Shown piece by piece: positions 26,000 to 34,616 of a stretch of DNA of 64,000 nucleotides. This DNA comes from Phenylobacterium sp. (GTDB taxonomy: Bacteria; Pseudomonadota; Alphaproteobacteria; Caulobacterales; Caulobacteraceae): the NCBI RefSeq assembly GCF_030698145.1, contig NZ_JAUYNW010000011.1, positions 33,954-97,953 on the forward strand, in the 5' to 3' direction. The number at the start of each line of letters is the position of its first letter. The first letter of the stretch is position 1. The notes under the pieces were generated by a model that was not told where the DNA came from, did not search any database, and worked only from the letters and a program-made list of their open reading frames with translations. The translations under genes and the position numbers were made by a program.

Positions 26000-26689
26000 T
26001 TAGGGTTCGAAGGTGACGACGCCGTCGGGCGTCCCCACCAGGGCCAGGTCGGCCAGGTCGAGGAACAGGCCATGATCGACCACGCCGGTCACGCTCTTCA
26101 GCGCGGCGGCCAGCAGGGCGGGCTCCTCGATCCGCCCGCACGCCGCGTCATAGATGAGGTTGCCGCCGTCGGTTTTCACCGGGACGCCGTCTTTCAATCT
26201 CAAGCGTGGCGCCACGCCCAGGTCGCACTCGGCCAGGGCGTCGCAGATCCGCAGGGCCGTGGTCTCGTGCCCGAAGGCCACCACCTCGATGGGCAGCGGG
26301 AACTGGCCTAGCGTCTTCACCCGCTTTGCGGCGTCGGCGATGACCACGCAGCGCTTTGAGGCCTCCCAGACCAGCTTCTCGCGCAGCAGGGCCGCGCCGC
26401 CGCCCTTGATCAGCGACAGGGCCGGGCCGATCTCGTCGGCGCCGTCGACGGTGAGGTCGATGGCCTTCACCTGGCCAAGGTCGCTCAGGCGGATCCCCAG
26501 GCTGGCGGCGAGTTCCGCGGTCGCCACCGAGGTCGGCACGCCCACGATGTCCAGGCCGCGGGCGGCCACCGCCTTGACGAACCAGGCCGCGGTCGAACCG
26601 GTGCCCAGGCCCACCACCATTCCGGATTCCACCAGGGCCGCGGCGGCCTCGCCACTGGCCCGCTTCTGATCGTCGACGGATGCGCTCAT
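26000..26689 (-). CDS. rpiA: Ribose-5-phosphate isomerase A
   Basis: Pentose-phosphate enzyme interconverting ribose 5-phosphate and ribulose 5-phosphate, 229 residues from ATG 26689. Signature loops are GLGTGSTAAWFVKAVA, DLTVDGADEIG and LIKGGGAALLREKLV (active-site Asp, Glu and Lys), plus KTDGGNLIYD. Length is normal for the type A enzyme. It lies 37 bp downstream of glmU and 12 bp upstream of gor on the same strand. Confidence 0.95.
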   Translation of the reverse strand: MSASVDDQKRASGEAAAALVESGMVVGLGTGSTAAWFVKAVAARGLDIVGVPTSVATAELAASLGIRLSDLGQVKAIDLTVDGADEIGPALSLIKGGGAALLREKLVWEASKRCVVIADAAKRVKTLGQFPLPIEVVAFGHETTALRICDALAECDLGVAPRLRLKDGVPVKTDGGNLIYDAACGRIEEPALLAAALKSVTGVVDHGLFLDLADLALVGTPDGVVTFEP

Positions 26690-26726
26690 GGCGGTGACAT
26701 AGGCGAAGCGAGCCCAGGCCGCGACG

Positions 26727-28076
26727 CTATTTTTTGGCCCGCTTGGCAAGCTTGGCGGCCCGGAAGCGCGCGGCCCAGCCTTCCTTCTCCACCTGCGGCC
26801 CACGCTCCAGGGCGAGCGCGTCGGGCGCGACGTCGCGGGTGATGACCGAACCCGAGCCCGTATAGGCCCCCGCCCCGATGGTCACCGGCGCCACCAGCGA
26901 GGCGTTGGAGCCGACGAAGGCGCCCTCCCCCACATGGGTCTCGTATTTGTCGAAGCCGTCATAGTTGCAGAAGATGGTGCCGGCGCCGATGTTGGCCCTG
27001 GCGCCCACCGAGCCGTCGCCCAGATAAGCCAGGTGGTTGGCCTTGGCGCCCGCGCCGACCTTGACCTTCTTGACCTCGACGAAGTTGCCGATGTGGGCGT
27101 CCTCGCCGATCTCCGCGCCCGGGCGCAGGCGGGCATAGGGGCCGATCAGGGCGCCGGCCATGACCTTGGCGCCCTCCAGGTGGCTGAAGGCGCGGATCAC
27201 CGCGCCGGTCTCGACGCTGACCCCGGGGGCGAAGACCACGAACTGCTCGATCTGGGCGCCCGGCGATATCTTGGTGTCCCAGGCGAAGTGCACGGTCTCC
27301 GGCGCCAGCATCTGCACGCCCTCGGCCAGGAAGTGCGCGCGCCGCCGCTGCTGGAAGATCGCCTCGGCCTGGGACAGCTGCATGGGAGTGTCGCAGCCCA
27401 TCACCGCGCTCTCGGGCGCGATGGCCGCGCGGACCACGGCCTCGTCCGCCGTGGCCAGGCCGACGATGTCGGTCAGGTAGTACTCGCCCTTGGAATTCTG
27501 ATTGGTCACCCGGTCCAGCCAGCCAAACAGGCGGACGCGATCGGCGGCGAGCATGCCGGCGTAGCAGACCTTCACCGCCTTCTGCTCGGGCGTGCAGTCC
27601 TTGGCCTCGACGATGCGCAGCACATGACCGTCGGCGCCGCGGATCAGCCGGCCGTAGAGCAAGGCGTCAGCCGGCTCGAACCCCAACAGGGCCAGCGGCA
27701 CGCCCTCGCCGCGCAGCTTGAACAGCGGATCCACGTCGTGCGGCTCCAGAAGGGGGCAGTCGCCGTTGACCACCAGCACGTCGCCGTCGAAGTCGGCCAG
27801 CGCCGCCTTCGCCGCCAGCACGGCGTGACCTGTCCCAAGCGGCGGGTCCTGCACGGCCACCGCGTCCTCGCCCAGCCGGCGGACCACCAGGTCGCGGACC
27901 GCCGGGTTGTGCGTGCCCACCACCACCACGATCCTTTCGCAGCCTATGGCCTGGACGGTGTCGATCACCCGATCCAGCAGGGTTCGCCCGCCGATCTTGT
28001 GCAGCACCTTGGGCAGGGGCGATTTCATGCGCGTGCCTTGGCCGGCGGCCATGATCACGGCGGCGCGTGCGGTCAT
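26727..28076 (-). CDS. glmU: Bifunctional GlcN-1-P acetyltransferase / GlcNAc-1-P uridyltransferase
   Basis: Makes UDP-GlcNAc for peptidoglycan and lipopolysaccharide. It has 449 residues from ATG 28076. The N-terminal pyrophosphorylase has [20 protein letters not shown] and VVNGDCPLL; the C-terminal left-handed beta-helix has hexapeptide repeats ([20 protein letters not shown]) and the catalytic region [14 protein letters not shown] and [13 protein letters not shown] with its His. Length matches GlmU. The gene diverges from gph, with an 82-bp gap between their starts. Confidence 0.95.
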   Translation of the reverse strand: MTARAAVIMAAGQGTRMKSPLPKVLHKIGGRTLLDRVIDTVQAIGCERIVVVVGTHNPAVRDLVVRRLGEDAVAVQDPPLGTGHAVLAAKAALADFDGDVLVVNGDCPLLEPHDVDPLFKLRGEGVPLALLGFEPADALLYGRLIRGADGHVLRIVEAKDCTPEQKAVKVCYAGMLAADRVRLFGWLDRVTNQNSKGEYYLTDIVGLATADEAVVRAAIAPESAVMGCDTPMQLSQAEAIFQQRRRAHFLAEGVQMLAPETVHFAWDTKISPGAQIEQFVVFAPGVSVETGAVIRAFSHLEGAKVMAGALIGPYARLRPGAEIGEDAHIGNFVEVKKVKVGAGAKANHLAYLGDGSVGARANIGAGTIFCNYDGFDKYETHVGEGAFVGSNASLVAPVTIGAGAYTGSGSVITRDVAPDALALERGPQVEKEGWAARFRAAKLAKRAKK

Positions 28077-28158
28077 CGGGCGGTCCTTCGAGTCAGCGGT
28101 CGTTGCAATCTTGCGGCGTTTAGCTGAAACGGCGAGCGGTTTCGATGGAGCGCACGCC

Positions 28159-28848
28159 TTGGCCGACCTCTCAGCGCTGGACGGCGCGACACTGGTCCTC
28201 GACCTGGACGGCACCCTGGTGGATTCGGCGCCCGACCTGATCGGGACCCTGAACGTGCTGCTGGCGCAGGAAGGAATCGCTCCCCTGCCCCTCGACGCGG
28301 CCCGCCCGTTCATCGGCCACGGCGCCCGACGCCTGATCGAACGAGGCTTCGCCGCCCAGGGCCAGCCGGCCCCGGCCGCCCGGATGGACGAGCTCTTCAA
28401 GCGCTTCATCGCCCACTACAACAACCACAGCGCCGACCTGACGCGGCCGTTTCCGGGCGCGGTGCGGGCCCTGTCCGATATGAAGGCGGCGGGCGCGAAG
28501 CTCGCGATCTGCACCAACAAGCTGACCAACCTGTCCATGCCGATCCTTGAGAAACTTGACCTCGCCTGGCTGTTCGACTCGGTGATCGGCGCCGACCTCG
28601 CCCCGGCCCCCAAGCCCGACGCAAGCCATCTGATCGCCGCCGTGGAAGCCGCCGGCGGTATGATCGGCCGGGCCGTGATGGTCGGCGACGCCGCCACCGA
28701 CGCCGGCGCCGCGCGCGCCGCGGGGGTCCCGCTCATCCTCGTCAGCTTCGGCTACACGGAGATCCCGGCCGCCGAACTGGCCCCCGACATCCTGATCCAC
28801 CACTTCGACGAACTGCCCGATGCGTGCGTTCGTCTTCTCACCGCTTGA
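28159..28848 (+). CDS. gph: Phosphoglycolate phosphatase-like HAD hydrolase
   Basis: HAD-superfamily phosphatase of 229 residues. The likely start is TTG 28159 with GGAG 8 nt upstream, giving [20 protein letters not shown]. Motif [14 protein letters not shown], motif II CTNKL, motif III KPDASH and motif [17 protein letters not shown] are all visible with the type C1 cap between I and II. This arrangement matches Gph, which removes phosphoglycolate. A tRNA gene begins 40 bp after its stop. Confidence 0.85.
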   Translation: MADLSALDGATLVLDLDGTLVDSAPDLIGTLNVLLAQEGIAPLPLDAARPFIGHGARRLIERGFAAQGQPAPAARMDELFKRFIAHYNNHSADLTRPFPGAVRALSDMKAAGAKLAICTNKLTNLSMPILEKLDLAWLFDSVIGADLAPAPKPDASHLIAAVEAAGGMIGRAVMVGDAATDAGAARAAGVPLILVSFGYTEIPAAELAPDILIHHFDELPDACVRLLTA

Positions 28849-28888
28849 ACGGGGCGAGCCCCCGGGCTATAGGCGCATCCCTTCCGGA

Positions 28889-28963
28889 GGATGCGTAGCT
28901 CAGCGGGAGAGCACCTCGTTCACACCGAGGGGGTCACAGGTTCAATCCCTGTCGCATCCACCA
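28889..28963 (+). tRNA. tRNA-Val (anticodon CAC)
   Basis: A 75-nt cloverleaf. The acceptor stem GGATGCG pairs with CGCATCC, followed by discriminator A and encoded CCA. The D-arm is GCTCAGCGGGAGAGC, anticodon stem CCTCG/CGAGG with loop TTCACAC giving anticodon CAC, and the T-arm ACAGG-TTCAATC-CCTGT. All stems pair fully. Anticodon CAC reads GUG, so this is valine. Confidence 0.97.
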
Positions 28964-29148
28964 CTCCTTTCAAGCTCTAGGGTCCTGGCTTCACCGTCGC
29001 CACCCGGCTTGATGCCCCACATCACAGCTGTTCTCAGGTCCCAGGGGGCCACCACCACCTCCCCAGGCCCGAGCCCTTCCCTCGACAACGTAACTTCGTT
29101 TAAAAGACCTACTTGCCCTCCGAGGGCGGACTGCCGGGGAGCCAAGTC

Positions 29149-30372
29149 GTGTCGGTCTACATCTATGACGCCGTTCGGTCGCCTCGAGGCAAGGGACGGC
29201 CGGATGGATCCCTGGCCCGCGTCCCTCCGGCGCAACTGGTCGTTCAGCTCGTCAGGGCGCTGGAGCGCCGGCTGGGCGCCGCCGTTGTTCACGAGGCCGG
29301 TCACCTGACCCTGGGCTGCGTCACCCAGGTAGGCGTCCAGGGCGGGCACGCCGCCCTATCGGCCCGGATCCAGGCCGGCCTTCCCGACAGCATGGCCTGC
29401 CTGACGCTCAACAACTTCTGCGTCTCGGGCCTCAGCGCCCTGGCTGACGCCGCTCGGCGGGTGCAGTCGGGCCAGGAGGAGCTGGCGCTGGCTGGCGGGG
29501 TCGAGAGCATGTCCCAGGTCGCGTTCCTCAGCGACGCGGCGGACTACTATTCCGACATGGCCCTGGCCTCGAGCATGGGCTGGGCCCCGGTCGGCGTCGC
29601 CGCCGACCTGCTGGCGACGCGGGAGGGATTGGACCGGCCGGCCCTGGACGCGGCCGTCCTGCGCTCGCATTCCCGGGCCGCGGCGGCCTGGCGGGAGGGG
29701 CGCTTCGCCGACCGGGTCGTTCCCATCACCCACGCAGACGGAACGATCGCCCTGGCCCAGGACGAGAACATCCGCGACTTCGGCGACGGCGCGAGCCTCG
29801 CCCGGCTCGCACCGGTGTTCGCCGCGGCCGGGGCCCAGGGCTTCGACGACATCCTGATCGCACACAAGCCGGAGCTGGCGGCCGTGCGGCACGTCCACAG
29901 CGTGGCCCACTGCCCGCCCATTTCAGACGGGGCGGCCTTGCTGCTGCTGGGCAGCGCCGAGGCGGGCCGGCGGCATGGCCTGCGGCCCCTGGTGCGGATT
30001 CGATCGGTGGCCGAGACCGCGGACGACCACGTGATGCAGCTCACCGCCGGATACAGGGCGATGGAGCTGGCCCTGGAGCGCGCCGGCCTCTCCCTGGATC
30101 AGGTCGGGGCGGTGGAGTTCATGGAGGCCTTCGCCGCCGTGCCGGTGCTGTTCGAGCGGGACTTCGCGCCCGACATGTCGCGGGTCAATCCCAACGGAGG
30201 CCACCTGGCCATGGGACACCCGATGGGAGCGACCGGGGCGATCCTGGCCGCCAGCCTGCTGGACGACATGGCCCAGCTCGACGCCCAGACCGGACTGGTC
30301 GTCGCCACCGGTGGGGTCGGGGTCGGCGCGGCGATGGTGTTCGAACGCGCCGGTCTATCTTCAAAAACTTAG
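29149..30372 (+). CDS. Thiolase-family protein with altered active-site residues
   Basis: Thiolase homolog of 407 residues starting at GTG 29149 with GGGGAG 7 nt upstream (MSVYIYDAVRSPRGKG). The nucleophile is kept (Cys91 in NNFCVSGLSAL) and so is the GHPMGATG histidine motif. The usual NEAF motif reads MEAF, and the C-terminal CxGG cysteine is replaced by Thr (VVATGGVGVG). Such changes would weaken or alter the normal condensation/cleavage chemistry. Its TAG stop lies inside a dispersed palindrome. It is the first gene of the catabolic cluster and probably acts on an acyl-CoA intermediate; this is inferred. Confidence 0.8.
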   Translation: MSVYIYDAVRSPRGKGRPDGSLARVPPAQLVVQLVRALERRLGAAVVHEAGHLTLGCVTQVGVQGGHAALSARIQAGLPDSMACLTLNNFCVSGLSALADAARRVQSGQEELALAGGVESMSQVAFLSDAADYYSDMALASSMGWAPVGVAADLLATREGLDRPALDAAVLRSHSRAAAAWREGRFADRVVPITHADGTIALAQDENIRDFGDGASLARLAPVFAAAGAQGFDDILIAHKPELAAVRHVHSVAHCPPISDGAALLLLGSAEAGRRHGLRPLVRIRSVAETADDHVMQLTAGYRAMELALERAGLSLDQVGAVEFMEAFAAVPVLFERDFAPDMSRVNPNGGHLAMGHPMGATGAILAASLLDDMAQLDAQTGLVVATGGVGVGAAMVFERAGLSSKT

Positions 30373-30421
30373 AGCGTGACGGCCGCCTGAACCGGTATCC
30401 ACTTCAGGCTGTCACGCTCTA
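30370..30421. repeat. Dispersed palindromic element; likely bidirectional terminator
   Basis: Outer arms TAGAGCGTGAC (30370-30380) and GTCACGCTCTA (30411-30421) are perfect complements and enclose a 25-bp core (30385-30409) that is the exact reverse complement of 1151-1175. The left arm supplies the thiolase TAG stop. The element lies between two convergent genes, where a terminator is expected. Confidence 0.85.
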
Positions 30422-30428
30422 GACAGGC

Positions 30429-30902
30429 CTATTTCTTCTCGGGCGCCTCGCCGACGCCCATCTCCCGCAGCAGGGAGGCGCGGTCGTAGTACTCCCGCCA
30501 CTCCTGGACCTTGCCGTTCCGGATATCCAGCACACCGACGACAGGCGTCGATCCCGGGTGGCCGTTGTAGACGAAGCGGTCGACCCGCTCGATGAACACC
30601 AGACCGTCGATCAGGCCCATGTGGGCGACGTCCAGGATCACGCCGTCCGGTGCGCCCTTCCCCAGGGCCGAGATCCGGTCGTAGATCGCCGGGCGGCCGA
30701 CCACCGGCTCGATCATCATCGAGCGCAGCACCCCGTCCTCGGCGAACAGATCGGCGACCTTTCGCCAATCGGCGGCCTTCCAGGCGGCGATCATCTCGTG
30801 GGCCACCTCCAACTTGCCGACGTCGCCGTCGGCCGCACGCGCCACGGACGGCGACGTCGCCAGAGCCAGAATCAAGGCCAGCAGGCTGAAAATCCGCTTC
30901 AT
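30429..30902 (-). CDS. Exported NTF2-fold protein of the limonene-epoxide hydrolase type (A)
   Basis: A 157-residue protein with a Sec signal peptide (MKRIFSLLALILALATSPSV, cleavage near ARA). The mature part has the limonene-1,2-epoxide hydrolase pattern: AAWKAADWRKVADLFAEDGV, ERVDRF with the paired Arg and Asp, and EWREYYDR with the second Asp. Those residues are the acid/base triad in true epoxide hydrolases, so hydrolase activity is plausible but unproven. Divergent from the carotenoid-oxygenase gene, with a cluster motif between them. Confidence 0.75.
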   Translation of the reverse strand: MKRIFSLLALILALATSPSVARAADGDVGKLEVAHEMIAAWKAADWRKVADLFAEDGVLRSMMIEPVVGRPAIYDRISALGKGAPDGVILDVAHMGLIDGLVFIERVDRFVYNGHPGSTPVVGVLDIRNGKVQEWREYYDRASLLREMGVGEAPEKK

Positions 30903-30976
30903 ATTTTCCTCCAGGCCCTCTCACGGGGCCAATGTCGAACCGCCCGGAACGCAAGAATTCGCGACGCGGCCGCTCC

Positions 30977-30996
30977 AGTCACTTGCACAACAAGAC
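30977..30996 (+). promoter_or_regulatory. Cluster motif, copy 1
   Basis: AGTCACTTGCACAACAAGAC matches the recurring TCACTTGCATAACGATAC element. The core ends 76 nt before the carotenoid-oxygenase ATG and lies in the divergent gap shared with the NTF2-type gene. Confidence 0.6.
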
Positions 30997-31062
30997 CATG
31001 GTGTTAGGTTGAATTCAAGGGCGGTTCTTTCGGCCGCCGACGCGAGATTCGGAGAGCTCTCG

Positions 31063-32541
31063 ATGAAGATGGAGCGCCTGCCGCCGGTGAAAACCAGCCT
31101 GGGACCCAGCAACCATCCCTACCTGACCGGCGCCTGGACGCCGCTGCATGAGGAGGTGGACGCGACGGACCTGGAGGTGATCGAGGGCGCGATCCCGACC
31201 GACATCGACGGGATCTACGTCCGCAACACCGAGAACCCCGTCCACCAGCCGCTCGGCCGCTATCACCCGTTCGACGGCGACGGCATGATCCACGTCATCA
31301 ATTTCAAGGACGGCCGCGCCGACTATCGCAACCGCTTCGTGCGCACCCGCGGCTTCGAGACCGAGCAGGAGGCCGGCCAGTCCCTGTGGGGCGGGCTGAT
31401 GGACGGTCCGGAAACCTCCCTGCGGCCCGGCTTCGGCGCCCATGGCGGCCTGAAGGACTCATCCTCCACCGACGTGGTGGTCCATGCCGGAAAGCTGGTC
31501 TCGACCTTCTACCAGTGCGGCGAGGCCTATTGGCTCGATCCCGAGACCCTGGAGCAGGGCGGCGTCGCGAGCTGGGGGCCGATGGACGGCGTCTCGGCCC
31601 ACACCAAGGTCGACGAGGCCACCGGCGAGCTGCTGTTCTTCAACTACTCCAAGCACGCGCCCTACATGCACTACGGCGTGGTCGATCGGGCGGGCAAGCT
31701 GGTCCATTACACCTCCGTCCCCCTGCCCGGCCCGCGCCTGCCGCACGACATGGCCTTCACCGAGCACTATTCGATCCTCAATGACCTGCCGGTGTTCTGG
31801 GACCAGGACCTGCTGACGCGCGGCATCCACGCAGTTCGCACCCACGAGGGCCTGCCGTCGCGCTTCGGGATCATCCCGCGGTACGGCGACGCCAAGGATG
31901 TCCGCTGGTTCGAGGCCGATCCCACCTACATCCTGCACTTCCTCAACGCCTATGAGGACGGCGACGAGATCGTCATGGACGGCTACTTCGAGGAGAACCC
32001 GACGCCGGGTCCCCTTGCCGGGGCGCCGGATGGCCACGGCCATATGATGGGCTTCCTGGACGAGCATTCCTTCCTGCCCAAGCTGCACCGCTGGCGCTTC
32101 AACCTGAAGACCGGCGATACCACGGAGGGTCACCTGGACGACCGCGTCCTGGAGTTCGGGATGTTCAACCAGCGCTATGCGGGCAAGCCCTATCGCTACG
32201 CCTATTCGACCACCAGCAAGCCCGGCTGGTTCCTGTTCACCGGCTTCGTCAAGCACGACCTTCGGACCGGCGAGTCCTGGACCCTGCCCCTGCCCGAGGG
32301 CCGCTACGCCAGCGAGGCCCCCTTCGTGCCGCGCATCGGCGCCAAGGACGAGGACGACGGCTATCTGGTCAGCTTCATCATCGATGAGACCACCCAGACC
32401 TCGGAGTGCGTGCTGATCGACTGCAAGCGTTTCGAGGAGGGGCCGGTGGTACGCATCGCCCTGCCGCACAAGCTGTCCAGCGGCACCCACGCCGTGTGGG
32501 CCGACCGCGAGTTGATCCGCAACGGATTCATCGCCGGCTAG
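31063..32541 (+). CDS. Carotenoid-cleavage / lignostilbene dioxygenase family enzyme
   Basis: Non-heme iron dioxygenase of 492 residues, starting at ATG 31063 with GGAGAG 6 nt upstream. The four iron-binding histidines of the family are in SAHTKVD (about 180), LPHDMAFTEHY (228), YILHFLNAYEDGDE (292) and SSGTHAVW (476). The PFDGDGMIHVINF motif near 70 is diagnostic. Bacterial members cleave carotenoids or stilbenes such as lignostilbene and resveratrol. Neighbouring feruloyl-CoA-like ligase fits a stilbene or phenylpropanoid substrate; a terpenoid is the alternative. Followed by an SDR gene 25 bp downstream. Confidence 0.9.
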   Translation: MKMERLPPVKTSLGPSNHPYLTGAWTPLHEEVDATDLEVIEGAIPTDIDGIYVRNTENPVHQPLGRYHPFDGDGMIHVINFKDGRADYRNRFVRTRGFETEQEAGQSLWGGLMDGPETSLRPGFGAHGGLKDSSSTDVVVHAGKLVSTFYQCGEAYWLDPETLEQGGVASWGPMDGVSAHTKVDEATGELLFFNYSKHAPYMHYGVVDRAGKLVHYTSVPLPGPRLPHDMAFTEHYSILNDLPVFWDQDLLTRGIHAVRTHEGLPSRFGIIPRYGDAKDVRWFEADPTYILHFLNAYEDGDEIVMDGYFEENPTPGPLAGAPDGHGHMMGFLDEHSFLPKLHRWRFNLKTGDTTEGHLDDRVLEFGMFNQRYAGKPYRYAYSTTSKPGWFLFTGFVKHDLRTGESWTLPLPEGRYASEAPFVPRIGAKDEDDGYLVSFIIDETTQTSECVLIDCKRFEEGPVVRIALPHKLSSGTHAVWADRELIRNGFIAG

Positions 32542-32566
32542 GCGCAAGACCAAGAAGAGGCCATCG

Positions 32567-33325
32567 ATGGACATCAAGGACAGCGTCGCCCTGGTGACGG
32601 GCGGCAACCGCGGGATCGGCGAGGCGTTCGTGCGCGCCTTCCTGGCCGCCGGGGCGGCCCGGGTCTATGTGGCGACGCGGGACCCTGCTAACGCCCGGCA
32701 TCTGGTCGACGAAGGCGGCGGCCGGGTGGTCGCCGTGGCCCTCGACGTCAGCAAGCCCGGGCAGATCGAGGCCGCCGCGGCCCGGTGCCAGGACGTCAGC
32801 ATCCTGGTGAACAACGCCGGCCAGTTCTCCATGCAGACCCTGATGACGGCCCCGGACCTGTCGGCCGCCCGCGCGGAGATGGAGACCAACTATTTCGGTC
32901 CCCTGGCCATGTGCCGCGCCTTCGCCCCGATCCTGGCCCGTCACAGGGAGAGCGCTATCGCCAATGTGCTGTCGGCCGGCGGCATCGTCGCGGTGCCGGG
33001 CATGGGCGGATACAGCCCCTCCAAGTTCGCCGGCCGCGCCATGACCACCTGCGTCCGCGCCGAGCTTGCCGCCCAGAACACCAGCGTCACCGCTCTGATC
33101 GTGGGCTCGGTCGACACCCGCATGGCCAGCCATGTGGAGGGCTTCAAGGAGACCCCGGCCACCATCGCCGAGGCGGGGCTGAAGGCGATCCGCAAGGGCG
33201 CTGACGAGGTCGACACCGACTTCATGGCCGTGGACGTGCGCGCCAACCTGGCCCGCGACCCGAAGGCCCTCGAACTTTCCATGCGCCGCTCGCTCTCGGG
33301 CGAACGCGTCACCACCGGCCGCTGA
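32567..33325 (+). CDS. SDR-family oxidoreductase (first in cluster)
   Basis: Short-chain dehydrogenase of 252 residues. The cofactor loop is TGGNRGIGEA, followed by LVNNAGQFS (NNAG), and the catalytic pair YSPSK with Ser upstream in VLSAGG. Cofactor choice cannot be read with certainty. It starts 25 bp after the carotenoid-oxygenase stop and 12 bp before an NTF2-fold gene, so it probably oxidises or reduces a product of the oxygenase step. Confidence 0.88.
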   Translation: MDIKDSVALVTGGNRGIGEAFVRAFLAAGAARVYVATRDPANARHLVDEGGGRVVAVALDVSKPGQIEAAAARCQDVSILVNNAGQFSMQTLMTAPDLSAARAEMETNYFGPLAMCRAFAPILARHRESAIANVLSAGGIVAVPGMGGYSPSKFAGRAMTTCVRAELAAQNTSVTALIVGSVDTRMASHVEGFKETPATIAEAGLKAIRKGADEVDTDFMAVDVRANLARDPKALELSMRRSLSGERVTTGR

Positions 33326-33337
33326 GCGAGATCACCG

Positions 33338-33724
33338 ATGACCCCCCAACAATACCTGGACTTCGCCGAGCGCTTCGTGGGCGCCATTCAGAGCGGCGAC
33401 ACCGACACCGTGCGCGCCTGCTACGCGCCGGACGCCAAGCTGTGGCACAACAGCGACGGGATAGAGCAGACGGTCGACCAGAACATGAAGGTGCTGGACT
33501 GGTTCATCCGCACCCTGCCCGACCGCAATTACCGCGTTGTGCGCCGCGAACCCCTGCCGGACGGGTTCCTGCAGCAGCACGTGCTGGAGGCCACCTTGCC
33601 CGACGGGGCGAAGTGGGCCATGGACGCCTGCGTGGTGGTGAAGATCGAGAACGGCCTGATCACCCGGCTGGACGAATATCTCGACTCCGCCCGTTCAGCC
33701 GAACTGCGGGCGTTCGGCCGCTAG
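33338..33724 (+). CDS. NTF2-fold SnoaL-like protein (B)
   Basis: A 128-residue cytoplasmic protein with the NTF2-like cone fold: an N-terminal helix (QYLDFAERFVGAIQSGDTDT), YAPDAKLWHNSDGIEQTV and a C-terminal strand LITRLDEYLDSARS. SnoaL-like proteins act as cyclases, isomerases or hydrolases on polyketide or steroid-like substrates; some only bind ligand. Probably expressed with the oxygenase and SDR. It ends on a CTAG shared with the convergent NTF2 gene C. Confidence 0.75.
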   Translation: MTPQQYLDFAERFVGAIQSGDTDTVRACYAPDAKLWHNSDGIEQTVDQNMKVLDWFIRTLPDRNYRVVRREPLPDGFLQQHVLEATLPDGAKWAMDACVVVKIENGLITRLDEYLDSARSAELRAFGR

Positions 33725-34137
33725 CGAGTCTTGGCGTCGAAGTCCTCGACCAGGCCCATGGCCTTCAGCAGGTGGGCCCGGTCGTAATATTCCCGCCAGG
33801 TCTTGATCAGCGGGCCGTCGAACTCCAGCACGCCGACCACCGGGGCCGAACCCGCCTTGCCGGCGATCGTGAACTCGTCGGTGCGCTCCATGTAGAGCAG
33901 GCCGTCGATGACCCCCATGTGGTGGATGTTCAGGGTGATCTGCTCAAGCCCCGCACCGATCCCCGAGACCCGTCTGTAGACTGCCTCGCGGCCGACGATC
34001 GGGTCGACCATCATGGAATGCAGCACCCCGTCGGGGGCGAACATGTCGGCCACCTTGCGCCAGTCCTTGGCGCGCCAGGCCTCGGCCATCTCCCGGCCGA
34101 CCCCGATCTTCCGCTCGTCCGTCAACGTTTTGGACAT
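33721..34137 (-). CDS. NTF2-fold protein of the limonene-epoxide hydrolase type (C)
   Basis: A 138-residue paralog of protein A without a signal peptide. Shared blocks are AWRAKDWRKVADMFAPDGVL, SMMVDPIVGREAVYRR, ERTDEF and TWREYYDRAHLLKAMG, including the Arg-x-Asp and final Asp of the epoxide-hydrolase triad. A is exported and C is cytoplasmic, so the pair could act in two compartments. The gene converges on B through a shared CTAG and lies beside motif copy 2, which is 82 nt upstream of its ATG. Confidence 0.75.
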   Translation of the reverse strand: MSKTLTDERKIGVGREMAEAWRAKDWRKVADMFAPDGVLHSMMVDPIVGREAVYRRVSGIGAGLEQITLNIHHMGVIDGLLYMERTDEFTIAGKAGSAPVVGVLEFDGPLIKTWREYYDRAHLLKAMGLVEDFDAKTR

Positions 34138-34616
34138 GCCCTCGCCTCCCCTGACTGCGTCGGGCCGACCCGGGCGGCGGCGCGACGGTATTTAACTTGC
34201 ATAATCATACGTACTGCTGGCAAGTCCTTTCTAGGGAATCGGCCGGAGGCGGTGGAAACACCATTTCAGATCGCCCCCGGACCTAGCTCGGCTCGCTCGG
34301 CTCGCTCACCCGAAGAGTGACTTGCTTGACGAGATGTAATATCGACGCCTATCCTCCGGGGGTGTAGGCGAGACAAGAACAATAGGAGGGAGGCGGCGGT
34401 CGGAAGCATCCAGGACCCACGACGTCAGCGCCTATGGCCACACCCGCCGTTCGCGGTTGATGGCGTTATGCAAGCCGCACGCCGCGACGTTCGCCGCCCC
34501 GGACGAGTCCACGCTTCGCCGCGCTCCCACCGCCATATCGAACGTCCACCGCCGCGCGCGGAAAACACAATCGGGACCTCGGCGCTTGGGCGATCGAGGC
34601 CAGGGGGAGAAGACCA
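34138..34616. other. 479-bp divergent intergenic region upstream of the TonB receptor
   Basis: No gene supported. It holds motif copy 2, a weaker motif-like sequence GTGACTTGCTTGACGAGA at 34317-34334, and a short tandem of CTCGGCTCG (34287-34304). The TonB-receptor promoter and the promoter of NTF2 gene C must lie here. Its length and AT-rich segments suggest more regulation than elsewhere in the cluster. Confidence 0.5.
34193..34225. promoter_or_regulatory. Cluster motif, copy 2, with opposed half-site
   Basis: TAACTTGCATAATCATAC (34193-34210) matches the cluster motif. An inverted GCAAGT (34220-34225) lies 19 bp after the ACTTGC core, so the site has two half-sites facing each other. It could serve both divergent genes. 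Confidence 0.6.

Noticed and set aside
24677..26311. Plus-strand open frame of about 544 codons opposite gor and rpiA
   Set aside because: Shadow of two certain genes; composition is low-complexity and lacks a start signal.
34287..34304. CTCGGCTCG tandem repeat as a functional repeat array
   Set aside because: Only two units and GC-rich; too short to distinguish from chance.
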